NCBI RefSeq assembly: GCF_003074135.1
Contig: NZ_PPDK01000002.1
Coordinates: 62,001 to 126,000, forward strand
Length of the DNA stretch: 64,000 nucleotides
Reading direction: 5' to 3'
Source: Euzebya tangerina
GTDB lineage: Bacteria > Actinomycetota > Nitriliruptoria > Euzebyales > Euzebyaceae
Shown: piece by piece, positions 52,401-60,559 of the stretch
How the letters are laid out: each line of letters starts with the position of its first letter
Position numbering within the stretch: the first letter of the stretch is position 1
Made by a program: the position numbers and the translations under genes
Notes under the pieces: model-generated
Told to the model about the DNA's origin: nothing
The model's database searches: none
The model's input: the letters and a program-made list of their open reading frames with translations, nothing else

Positions 52401-55400
52401 GGGGAGTAGGTGGCCACGCCGCCGACGATTGACAGCGTTCCGTTGGAGGGCTGGGCGTCGATCGAGAAGCTCAGCGGGTCGCCGTTGGGGTCGGTGACCC
52501 CGTCGGTGAGGTCGATCGGCAGGTCCGTGTTCTCAGTCGTCGTCCGTTCCCAGGGGTTGGGGCCGTCGACCACGGGTGGTGCGTTCGACACGGTGACCGT
52601 CACGGTGGCGGTGTCGGTGCCGGTGTCGAAGTCCCTGACGTCGTAGGTGAAGGTGTCGACACCCTTGAACCCGGCGGCCGGGGTGTAGGTGATCCCGCCC
52701 AGACCGGCGATGGCGGAGCCATTGGACGGCGTGCCCACCGAGGACACGGCGATGGTGTCACTGTTGGAGTCGGTGTCGTTCGCCACCACGTCGATGGCGA
52801 CCTCGGTCCCGGGCGTGGTCGTCGCCGCGTCGTCCCGGGCGATGGGCGCCAGGTTGAACACGGTCACGCGCACCGAGGCCGTGGCGGTGTCGCCACTGCC
52901 GTCGGTGACGGTGTAGGTCAGCGTGTCGGTGCCCTTGAAGCCAGCCGCGGGGCTGTACACGACCTCGGACCCGTCGACGACCGCGGTGCCGCTGGTCGAG
53001 TCGGTGGCGATCGAGGTCAGGCTCAGACCGTTGCCGGCCGGGTCCCGATCGTTGGCCAGGACCGGGATGCGGACCTCCGTCGGGCTCTGGCCGACGCCGT
53101 ACCCGTCGAGGCTGGCCGTGTCATCGGCCGGGGCAGGTGGGACGTTGTCAACCGTCACGGTGATCGTCCAGTCCAAGACACCACCGTCGCCGTCGTCGAA
53201 GCGGATCGTGATGGTGTCCGTCCCCGTGAACCCATCAGCGGGGGTGTAGGTCAGGGTGCCGTCGGGGTTGATCACGGCGACGCCATGGTCGGGGCCGTCG
53301 GTGATGGTTCGGGTCAACGGGTCGCCGTTGGGATCGCTGACGGCGGCGTCGAGGTCCACGGCGACCGGCGTGTTCTCCGGGGTTGACTGCGACGCGTCCA
53401 CGGCGCCCGTCGCCACGGGAGCGGCGTTGGCGACCGTGACGGTGACCGTTGCCGTGTCAGTGCCCGTGTCGCCGTCGGAGATGCCATAGTCGACGGTGTC
53501 GGTGCCCTTGAACCCGTCCGTGGGGGTGTAGGTGATGGTGCCGTCGGAGTGGTCGACGACGGTCCCGTTGGCGGGGGTGCCGACCGATGTGACCACGAGG
53601 GTGTCGGTGTTGGAGTCGGTGTCGTTGGCCAGCAGGTCGACGGTCACGCTGGTGTTCAGGGCGGTGGAGGCGGCGTCGTCGCGGGCGATCGGGGCGGCGT
53701 TGGCCACCGTGATCGTGATGGTGGCCCGGTCACGGTTCCCGGAGCCGTCGACCACGATGTACTCGACGGTGTCGGTGCCCTTGAACCCGGGAGCAGGGGT
53801 GTAGGTGACGTCGTCGCCAGTGATGATGGCGGTGCCGGTTGTGGTGTCGGTGTCGATGGAGTCGAGCGACAGGCCGTTGCCGGCTGGATCGAGGTCGTTG
53901 GTCAGCACGTCCACGGTGACGGAGGGGGGCGTGTCGCCGGTGGCGTAGCTGCCGACCGTTGCCTGGTCAGTGTTGGCAACGACGGGCACGTCCAACACCG
54001 TGACCGTGACGGTGCGCGTGACGGTGCCGCCGTCGCCATCGTCAACCAGGTAGGTGAAGACGTCGAAGCCGGCGAACCCGGGATCCGGCGTGTACACGGC
54101 ATCACCGTCAGGGTCGATGGTCACCGATCCGTTGGGCGGTCCCGTGACCAGGGAGTAGGTCAAGGGGTCGCCGTTGGGGTCGAAGACCCCGCTCGTCAGA
54201 TCAATCGTCGCTGGGGTGTTCTCCGTCGTGGTCGCACCCAGGTCGCCACCACGGATGATGGGGTTGGCGTTGTCGACCGAGACGGCCACAGTTGCTGTGT
54301 CCGTGCCGCCATCGCCGTCGGAGACGGTGTAGGTGAAGGTGTCGGTTCCCTTGAAGGCCGGGTCGGGGGTGTAGGTGATGACGCCGTTGCCGCCATCGGT
54401 CACGGTGCCGTCGGTGGGCGTGCTGACCGCGGTGACCACGAGCGTGTCGGTGTTGGAGTCGGTGTCGTTGCCCAGCACCGTGATGTCGACCGTCGTGCCC
54501 TCGGTCGTGGTCGCGATGTCATCGCGGGCGATGGGAGCGGCGTTGGGGACGGTGATGGTCACGGTTGCGGTCGCGGTGTTGCCGGAGCCGTCGATGAGGC
54601 GATAGCTGACGGTGTCGGTGCCCTTGAACCCGGGAGCCGGGGTGTAGCTGATGTCGTCGCCACTGGTGTCCGCGGTACCGGTGGTGCCGTCGGTGTCGAT
54701 GGAGTCGAGGGACAGGCCGTTGCCGGCGGGGTCCAGGTCGTTGTCGAGGACCGGAATGCTCACCGGGGGGTTGGGCTGTCCGGCCGCGACACCGGTCACG
54801 GTGACGGTGTCATCGACCGCGGTCGGGGGGACGTCGGTGACGGTGACGGTGACGGTGCGGATGGTGGTGCCACCGGCGTTGTCAGAGACCGTGTAGGTGA
54901 ACGTGTCGGTGCCCGCGAAGCCGGGGTTCGGGGTGTAGGTGACGACGCCTCCGACGATGCTGGCGGTGCCGTCGTCCGGCTGCTGGCCGATGCCGAAGGT
55001 GAGGGGGTCACCGTTGGGATCGCTGGCGCCCACGGTCACGTCGATGTCGACGGGGGTGTTCTCCGGGGTGGTGGCGGCTGTGGGGCCGTCGGTCACGGTG
55101 GGGACGGCATTGGCGACGGTCACGGTGACGGTTGCGGTGTCGGTGCCGGTGTCGCCGTCGCTGATCTGGTAGGTGGCGGTGTCGGTTCCGCGGTACCCGT
55201 CGGCGGGGGTGTAGGTGATGGTGCCGTCGGTGTGGTCGACGACGGTGCCATTTGCGGGCGTGCCGACCGATGTGACGACCAGGGTGTCGGTGTCGGAGTC
55301 GGTGTCGTTGGCCAGCAGGTCGATGGTGACGCTGGTGTTCAGCGTGGTGGAGGCGGCGTCGTCCCGGGCGATGGGAGCGGCGTTGGGGACGGTGATGGTC

Positions 55401-58400
55401 ACGGTTGCGGTCGCGGTGTTGCCGGAGCCGTCGATGAGGCGATAGCTGACGGTGTCGGTGCCCTTGAACCCGGGAGCCGGGGTGTAGCTGATGTCGTCGC
55501 CACTGGTGTCCGCGGTACCGGTGGTGCCGTCGGTGTCGATGGACTCCAGCGACAGGCCGTTGCCGGCGGGGTCCAGGTCGTTGTCGAGGACCGGAATGCT
55601 CACTGGGGGGTTGGGCTGACCGGCCGCGACACCGGTCACGGTGACGGTGTCATCGACCGCGGTCGGGGGGACGTCGGTGACCGTGACGGTGACGGTTGCG
55701 CTGGAGATACCGCCATCGCCGTCGCTGACCCGATAGGTGAACGTGTCGGTTCCGCTGAAGCCGGCGAGCGGCGTGTACGTCGCCTCCCCCGCAGGGGTGA
55801 TGCTGACGGAGCCACCGGCAGGAGAGGCCCCAAGGCTGTAGGTGAGGGCGTCACCGTTGACATCGCTGTCGCCGACGGTCAGGTCGATCGTCGTCGGGGT
55901 GTTCTCCGGGGTCGTCGCCGCGTCGTCAGCGGCCACCGGAGCGGCGTTGGCGACCGAGACGGTGACCACCGCTGTGTCCGTCGCGCTATCAGCGTCACTG
56001 AGGGTGTAGCCGAATGTGTCCGTTCCCTTGAACCCACCTGCCGGGGTGTAGGTGATCACACCAGCCGGGCCGGCCACCGCCGTGCCGTTGCTGGGTGCGT
56101 CGACGGCCGTGACGGTGAGTGCATCACCGTTCGGGTCGGTGTCGTTGCTGAGGACGTCGATGTCCACCGCGGTTGCGTTGGTGGTCGAGGCACTGTCGTC
56201 ATCCGCGACGGGGGCAGCGTTGTCCACGGTCACGGTGACCGTGGCGGATGCGGTTCCGCCATCGCCATCGACGACCTGGTAGGTGAAGGTGTCGGTGCCC
56301 TTGAAGCCGGCGGCGGCCTCGTACCGGATGCTGCCGTCGGGGTTGATGCCCACCGTCCCGGCGGCGCCGCCAAGACCTGTGATGGTCAGTGTGTCGCCGT
56401 TGGGATCGGCGTCGTTGTCGAGGACGGGGATGTCCACCTGACCTCCGCCTGCTACCGACGCGCTGTCGGCTCCGGCAGTCGGTACCGCGTTCGGGACGAT
56501 GACGCGGACAGTCGCAGTGTCGCTGCCACCGGCGCTGTCGGAGATCGTGTAGCCAAACGTGGCTGTCCCCACGAAGTTCGCGTCAGGGGTGAAGTCGACG
56601 GTGTCGTCCGGATTCAGCGCGGCCGTACCGCCCGTCGCGGTCCCGATCGCGCTGACGGTCAGCGTCAAGCCGTTCGGGCTGATGTCGTTGCCGAGGAGCG
56701 CGGCGCCCGTCAGGGCAGCTGGCAGCGTCCCGGGCGCCGGGTTCGGCAGCGTGAAGACATCGTCGCGGGCCACCGGCGCGTCGGCGGACACGACGACGCT
56801 GACCGTGGCGCTCGCGGTTCCGCCGCGGCCGTCGGCGATCCCATAGGTGAAGCTGTCCGTCCCGACGTAGTCGGCTGGCGGTGTGTAGGTCACGGTGCCG
56901 TCGCCGTCGTCGACGATCGTGCCGCCGCTGTCACTGGTGGTGTCGACACTGGTCACGACGATCGTGTCACCGTTGGCGTCGGTGTCGTTGGCGACCACAT
57001 CGATGGTGACGGTGGTCGGCGTCTCTGCGCCGCCGTACGCCGCAACACCGGCGGTGTCGTCCTGGGCGTCCGGCGTGGCGTTGGCCACGGTGACGGTGAT
57101 GGTGGCGGTGTCGGTGCCACCGTCGCCGTCGCTGACCTGGTAGGTCACGACGTACTCGCCCACGAAGCCGCTTGGTGGCGTCACGGTGACGTTCCCGGCG
57201 CCGTCGACGAGAGCGGAGCCCCCACCTGGGGCCTCCACGATGGAGACGGTCAGCGGTGTCCCGTTGGGGTCGGAGTCGTTGTCGAGCACCGTCACGACGA
57301 CCGGTGTGTCGGCGGCGGTCGAGGCGCTGTCGTCGACCGCGATCGGGTCGGCGTTGGCGACGGTGACCGTGACGGCGGCAGTGTCGGTCCCGCCGTTGCC
57401 GTCGCTCACGGTGTAGGTGAAGCCACCGGTGCCGACGAAGTCCGTATCCGGCGTGAAGACCGGCGTTCCGTCTGCGCCGATGGCGACCGAGCCACCGACC
57501 ACACCGGTGACACCGGCGACGACGAGGGTGTCGCCGTTGGCGTCGGCGTCGTTGGCCAGGACGTCGATCGGGGTCGCCGTGTCAAACGGGACGGCGGCCG
57601 TGTCGTCGGTGGCGTCCGGAGCGGCGTTCGCCACGGTGACGGTGACGGTCTCGGTGAGCGTCGAGCCGGAGGCGTCCCGCACGGTGTAGGTGAAGGTGAC
57701 GTCGCCAGCGACACCGTCAGCCGGGGTGAAGATGACCTGGTCGCCTGAGATCGTCGCCGATCCGTCAGCGGGATCGACGGTGACGCTGATGACGGCAAGT
57801 GGGCCGGTGTTGCCAGGGGCCGCATCGTTGGCCAGGACGTTGATGGTGACCGGGGTGGCGTGGTCGGTCAGGACCGAGTCGGGCGAGGTGACGGGCGGCA
57901 CCTGGGTCACGGTCAGGGCGACCGTGGCCGTGTCCGTCCCGCCGTTGCCGTCATCGACGCTGTAGGCGAAGGTCACCGTCACGGTGTCGGGGTCGGCATC
58001 GCCGAGGAGGCCGGGCTCGTAGCTGATGGTCCCGTCGCCGTTGTCCGTCACCCCGGCTGGCGGGTTGCTGATCGTGACGGTGAGACCGTCGCCGTTGGCG
58101 TCAGTGTCGTTGACCAGCAGGTCCAGGGTGATCGTCTCACCCTCCTCCACCGAGCCGGCGTCGTTGCGCGCGATCGGAGCGGCGTTGTCGACGGTGACGG
58201 TGAGGGTGCCGGTGTCGGTGAGGCCCTGCTCGTCGGTGACGGTGTAGGTCACCGTGTCGGTCCCGGCGAAGCCAGCGTCAGGTGTGTAGACCAGCTCGCC
58301 ATCCACGATCCCGGCGGTCCCGCCTGCGGGGTCTGAGACAGCGGAGAGCAGCAGGGCTGCGTCATCGCCATCGGGGTCGGTGTCGTTGGCCACCACGTCG

Positions 58401-60385
58401 GTCGTGACGGCGGTGTTCGTTGCGGTCGTGGCGGAGTCGTCGGTGGCCACCGGAGGCTGCCCGAGGTCCACCGTGACCGGACCGGTGCTGTCATCACTCG
58501 GGTCGGGGTCCTCGTTGTCACCCTCGACGGTCGCGACGTTGTCGAGCGGACCGGTGGTGCCGCCGTCGACGGTGGCGGCGATCGTGACGCTGGTGCTGTC
58601 CCCGGCGGCAAGCGCGCCAAGTGCACAGGTCACCGTGGAGCCGATCTGGCTGCACGCCGGGGAGGCATTCGTGACGGTCACGCCGGCGGGCAGCGTGTCG
58701 GTGACGATGACGGCGGGGTCGTCGTCTGGGCCGGCGTTGGCGACGTCGATGGTCCAGGTGATGGTGTCGCCGACGGTGACGACGTCGGCCGGGTCGGCGG
58801 TCTTGATGACCGACAGATCGCTCTCGCGGCGCACGACCGTGGTGACGGTCTCGCTGGTGTCCTGGATCTCCGTTCCGGTCGTTCCGACGTAGCGGACGCG
58901 AGCCCGGTTGTCGATGTTCGTGGCGTTCGGGACGGTGTCGATGATCTCGACGCGGAAGGAGACGGTCGTCGTCTCGTCGCTGGCGATCGTCCCGCCGTCG
59001 GTGTCATCCGCCCCGTCGCCGAGTCGAACGGTCAACACGTCATCGACGACCTCGGCCTGGTCGGCGTCGACCGTCTCGGTCTTGGCGCCGGCATTCACGC
59101 CGTTGTTGATCGTGATCGAGCCAGGGACCAGTGTGGTGAACTCGGGCAGCGGGTCGGTGAGGACCACCTCCCGCGCGTCATCGATCCCCTCTCCTGGGGC
59201 TGGCAGGAAGTTGGAGACCTCGATGCTGTACTCGATGATGTCTCCGGGTTCCGCGTCGCCGCCATTCAGGTCCGTGCCGACCTTCTGCACGTCGACGTTC
59301 GGCTGGAACAGGTCCGTCGCGAACGTCATGACGCCGGGGTAGTAGCCGTCGCCGTTCGTGTCGAAGGTGACGGTGGCGGAGGTGGCACCGTTGGCCAGCA
59401 CACCGTCCGCCGAGACGCGGTCCAGGTCCATGGCCAGCTGGTTGACGTGGTTGGGGTTCTTCGCGGTGGCGTGGCTGCCGCTCTCGCTGATGGTGGAGTT
59501 GAAGAAGTTGTTGGACGGGTTGACCGCATCGGTCAGTGTGGTGGTGTTCAGGGCCAGGGAGTCGCCGCCGAGGCCGTCGTCGCCCTCCCATGCCAGTACA
59601 CCGATGCGGGTCCGTACAGGGCCGCGGCCGGGCGTCTGAAACCCAGAGACGTCGACTGGGACCGCGCCTCCGGTCGCGGCGACCAACTCGAGGCCGTCGA
59701 AGATCGTCAGGTTGCGCGGGGGCTGGGTGAGGTCGCGGTAGACGATCTGGATCGACCAGCCGCCGTACCCCGTCTGCCCGGTTCGCGCCTGGACGTTGGC
59801 CACGCCATACGTGCCGTCTCCGGCCGCTTGGACGACGGAGGTGATGTCGGCGAAGCCCTGGAACCCCTGGTTGTTACCCGATGGCAGGGTGTTGAGCTCA
59901 TCGGCGGTGACGGTCGAGTAGCCGGCGATCGGCGTACGCAGACGCACCGTGTCCCGAGCAGCGGGATCTGGCGCGGTCGTGGTGGTCTGGCCTTCGTTGT
60001 ATCCGGCGCCCCAGTACAGGCCGGCCCACAGCACCTCAGCGTCGTCGGGGAGGTCCAGATCTGCCGTCGAGGAGTTGAAGGTGCTGGCGTCACCATCGAC
60101 ATCGATGTTGACCATGCTGAAGCTGTTGTTGGTCTCGTTGTCGTTGCCCGCCTGTGTCGGCGCACACCGGGTGTTGCTGGTGGGGCAGGTCAGGACGGCA
60201 TTGCCGATCTGCGCGATGTCGCCCTGCGCGTCTGCGGAGAACCGGACCGAGAAGTCGTCCGGGTCGATCTGAGCACCCGCAGGGGCGGCCACTCCTGCGA
60301 GCAGCAACGCAGTGCAGAACAGGCTGATGGCCAGTGCGGTGGCGAGGCGCACGAGCGGGGTTCGGGAGTTGGGATCGGTAGACAT
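49418..60385 (-). CDS. Giant cell-surface protein with about 28 tandem-95-type repeats and CWB2 anchors
   Basis: The 3655-residue product starts with a signal peptide (ATALAISLFCTALLLAGVAA, cleaved near residue 39; ATG at 60385 chosen for this reason). A unique N-terminal domain (about 40-330) is followed by two DUF11-like domains and about 28 Ig/cadherin-like repeats of about 95 residues. These begin APIARDD or similar, carry DxDxNGD calcium-type loops, and end YTVSDGxGGTDTATVTVTV. In the second half they follow a three-domain pattern. A Pro-Thr-Asp linker of 25 tripeptides leads to three CWB2 repeats (IAGPTRITTA, IGGVNRFDTA, IAGTTRYETL). It is probably a long, calcium-stiffened adhesin or coat fibre. 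The upstream 174 bp separate it from its paralogue. Confidence 0.9.
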   Translation of the reverse strand: MSTDPNSRTPLVRLATALAISLFCTALLLAGVAAPAGAQIDPDDFSVRFSADAQGDIAQIGNAVLTCPTSNTRCAPTQAGNDNETNNSFSMVNIDVDGDASTFNSSTADLDLPDDAEVLWAGLYWGAGYNEGQTTTTAPDPAARDTVRLRTPIAGYSTVTADELNTLPSGNNQGFQGFADITSVVQAAGDGTYGVANVQARTGQTGYGGWSIQIVYRDLTQPPRNLTIFDGLELVAATGGAVPVDVSGFQTPGRGPVRTRIGVLAWEGDDGLGGDSLALNTTTLTDAVNPSNNFFNSTISESGSHATAKNPNHVNQLAMDLDRVSADGVLANGATSATVTFDTNGDGYYPGVMTFATDLFQPNVDVQKVGTDLNGGDAEPGDIIEYSIEVSNFLPAPGEGIDDAREVVLTDPLPEFTTLVPGSITINNGVNAGAKTETVDADQAEVVDDVLTVRLGDGADDTDGGTIASDETTTVSFRVEIIDTVPNATNIDNRARVRYVGTTGTEIQDTSETVTTVVRRESDLSVIKTADPADVVTVGDTITWTIDVANAGPDDDPAVIVTDTLPAGVTVTNASPACSQIGSTVTCALGALAAGDSTSVTIAATVDGGTTGPLDNVATVEGDNEDPDPSDDSTGPVTVDLGQPPVATDDSATTATNTAVTTDVVANDTDPDGDDAALLLSAVSDPAGGTAGIVDGELVYTPDAGFAGTDTVTYTVTDEQGLTDTGTLTVTVDNAAPIARNDAGSVEEGETITLDLLVNDTDANGDGLTVTISNPPAGVTDNGDGTISYEPGLLGDADPDTVTVTFAYSVDDGNGGTDTATVALTVTQVPPVTSPDSVLTDHATPVTINVLANDAAPGNTGPLAVISVTVDPADGSATISGDQVIFTPADGVAGDVTFTYTVRDASGSTLTETVTVTVANAAPDATDDTAAVPFDTATPIDVLANDADANGDTLVVAGVTGVVGGSVAIGADGTPVFTPDTDFVGTGGFTYTVSDGNGGTDTAAVTVTVANADPIAVDDSASTAADTPVVVTVLDNDSDPNGTPLTVSIVEAPGGGSALVDGAGNVTVTPPSGFVGEYVVTYQVSDGDGGTDTATITVTVANATPDAQDDTAGVAAYGGAETPTTVTIDVVANDTDANGDTIVVTSVDTTSDSGGTIVDDGDGTVTYTPPADYVGTDSFTYGIADGRGGTASATVSVVVSADAPVARDDVFTLPNPAPGTLPAALTGAALLGNDISPNGLTLTVSAIGTATGGTAALNPDDTVDFTPDANFVGTATFGYTISDSAGGSDTATVRVIVPNAVPTAGADSASVAGGGQVDIPVLDNDADPNGDTLTITGLGGAAGTVGINPDGSIRYEAAAGFKGTDTFTYQVVDGDGGTASATVTVTVDNAAPVADDDSASTTNATAVDIDVLSNDTDPNGDALTVTAVDAPSNGTAVAGPAGVITYTPAGGFKGTDTFGYTLSDADSATDTAVVTVSVANAAPVAADDAATTPENTPTTIDLTVGDSDVNGDALTYSLGASPAGGSVSITPAGEATYTPLAGFSGTDTFTYRVSDGDGGISSATVTVTVTDVPPTAVDDTVTVTGVAAGQPNPPVSIPVLDNDLDPAGNGLSLESIDTDGTTGTADTSGDDISYTPAPGFKGTDTVSYRLIDGSGNTATATVTITVPNAAPIARDDAASTTLNTSVTIDLLANDTDSDTDTLVVTSVGTPANGTVVDHTDGTITYTPADGYRGTDTATYQISDGDTGTDTATVTVTVANAVPTVTDGPTAATTPENTPVDIDVTVGASDPNGDPLTFGIGQQPDDGTASIVGGVVTYTPNPGFAGTDTFTYTVSDNAGGTTIRTVTVTVTDVPPTAVDDTVTVTGVAAGQPNPPVSIPVLDNDLDPAGNGLSLDSIDTDGTTGTADTSGDDISYTPAPGFKGTDTVSYRLIDGSGNTATATVTITVPNAAPIARDDIATTTEGTTVDITVLGNDTDSNTDTLVVTAVSTPTDGTVTDGGNGVITYTPDPAFKGTDTFTYTVSDGDGGTDTATVAVSVDNANPIIRGGDLGATTTENTPATIDLTSGVFDPNGDPLTYSLVTGPPNGSVTIDPDGDAVYTPDPGFAGFDVFTYLVDDGDGGTVTRTVTVTVLDVPVVANTDQATVGSYATGDTPPSVTVDVLTNDLDPAGNGLSLDSIDTDTTTGTAIITGDDVTYTPAPGFKGTDTVEYIVVDGSGNRDRATITITVANAAPIARDDAASTALNTSVTVDLLANDTDSNTDTLVVTSVGTPANGTVVDHSDGTITYTPTDGFKGTDTVDYGISDGDTGTDTATVTVTVANAAPVATGAVDASQSTPENTPVAVDLDAAVSDPNGDPLTRTITDGPDHGVAVINPDGTLTYTPADGFTGTDTITIRFDDGDGGVLDWTITVTVDNVPPAPADDTASLDGYGVGQSPTEVRIPVLANDRDPAGNGLSLTSIATDSTSGTAVVDGSEVVYSPAAGFKGTDTLTYTVTDGSGDTATASVRVTVFNLAPIARDDAATTTPGTEVAIDVVANDTDSNSDTIAVSSVGTPSNGSAIAGLGGITYTPAAGFKGVDTFTYDVRDFDTGTDTATVTVTVSNAPPVVDGPNPWERTTTENTDLPIDLTDGVTDPNGDPLSFSIDAQPSNGTLSIVGGVATYSPDPGYSGPDSFVYEVSDGDGGTVTRRVDITVDNVPPGANPDAATVASFGASDIPTSVRIAVLDNDDDPAGNGLALTSVDTADTAGTVVTDGDEVVYTPAAGFAGTDTFSYTTTDGSGDTATATVTVTVTNAAPIARDDDEATTPGASVVIDVLANDTDSNSDTLAIVGVSDPAGGSTVITGGGEVRYTPDPTFKGTDTFTYEVSDGEDTATAQVTVTVPNAAPVAGNDSASTDENTAAVVDLAANDTDSNTDTLTFSVVTQPSNGTVTIDSGGVATYSPDPGFDGVDTFTYQVDDGDGGTDTATVTISVGDVPLVAVDDSAAVAGYAAGQPPTTVSIPVLGNDLDAAGNGLAVTATNTSSTTGSVQIVGDRVVYTPAAGFSGEDTFTYTVTDGSGNTDTATVTVTVANVAPTAGDDQVTIAVGESVTVPVLDNDADPNGDALSVTSIQVIGGGAATVNPDGSISYSPGPLEGTVRVRYRISDGHGGTDTANLIITIPNVAPVGDDDAATVEAGRSVGIDVLANDRDDNGDVLTIDPASISSPAGATVRVVNGRLVYTADADAEGTDTFTYDVVDDNGARDTVTVTVTVTPGPTDPTDPTDPTDPTDPTDPTDPTDPTDPTDPSDPTDPTDPTDPTDPTDPTDPTDPTDPQNPTGPTNPTDPTGPTNPGDPGFDIERIAGPTRITTAILISQRGYPEETPWVVLARADNYADALAGATIARQLEAPILLTATAELTADTAAEIQRLGATNALILGGEAAVSSLAEQQVRDLGLATERIGGVNRFDTARLVRDALAAPDPTTVYITEGENADPLRGWPDALGVSSQAAFTQRPILLVNAQRLPQETIDALAVSGASEVVIVGGTAAVSEEVEAEILALGYDIRRIAGTTRYETLALLYDEGVELGLDQSVLWVATGLNWPDALTTGPVIGALGQTVALVHGENPAGSPEILDLVAANSGPIDTVRIVGGTNAVSEEVAQTIASVANQPSVANPTEE
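50405..50629 (-). repeat. Nine-base tandem repeat coding a Pro-Thr-Asp linker
   Basis: Twenty-five in-frame nonamers of the type CCNACCGAC (read on the minus strand) code for Pro-x-x tripeptides, mostly PTD, with PSD, PQN, PTG and PTN variants at the ends. The array is long and nearly pure, so it should change length by replication slippage in whole codons. It separates the Ig-like repeats from the wall-binding domain. Confidence 0.9.
54525..54857 (-). repeat. Near-identical intragenic repeat, copy 1
   Basis: This stretch codes for one complete repeat domain (PPTAVDDTVTVTGVAAGQPN onward). It is the same as the stretch exactly 840 bp away at 55365, with 5 differences in the 300 aligned bases checked, far closer than other repeats in the gene. 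It indicates a recent duplication or gene conversion. Confidence 0.85.
55365..55697 (-). repeat. Near-identical intragenic repeat, copy 2
   Basis: This is the partner of the repeat at 54525, in the same phase and 840 bp (280 codons, three domains) away. Differences cluster in two short patches; the rest is base-for-base identical. Sequence beyond the repeat borders diverges at once. Confidence 0.85.
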
Positions 60386-60511
60386 GAGCACGTTTCGAGG
60401 GAAGTGGGCGTCACTCCACGACCTCGACAGAAACGCGGCGGTGCTGTAGGCGTCTCGATCAGGTCCGAGCAAAGTTGATCACAAGGGACTAGCCCCATGT
60501 GACCAGGTGTG

Positions 60512-60540
60512 GGGCCGACACAGAACGGTCGTGCCGGCCC
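60512..60540 (-). terminator. Hairpin after the second giant gene
   Basis: On the minus strand GGGCCGGCAC pairs with GTGTCGGCCC (9 Watson-Crick pairs plus one G-U) around a 9-base loop, about 20 nt after the stop at 60560. It could end transcription of the upstream giant gene before the next one starts; no T-run follows. The 174-bp gap also holds the leader of the next gene, for which no clear promoter is visible. Confidence 0.5.
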
Positions 60541-60559
60541 GCTTCAGCCCGCGTCGCGG

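Noticed and set aside
53549-57748. A 1399-codon plus-strand frame opposite the giant surface gene
   Set aside because: It is a mirror of the repetitive high-GC gene: the translation is a monotonous Gly-Val-Asp-His mix repeating with the domain period, without a start signal or domain. Several similar frames lie along 49-64 kb.
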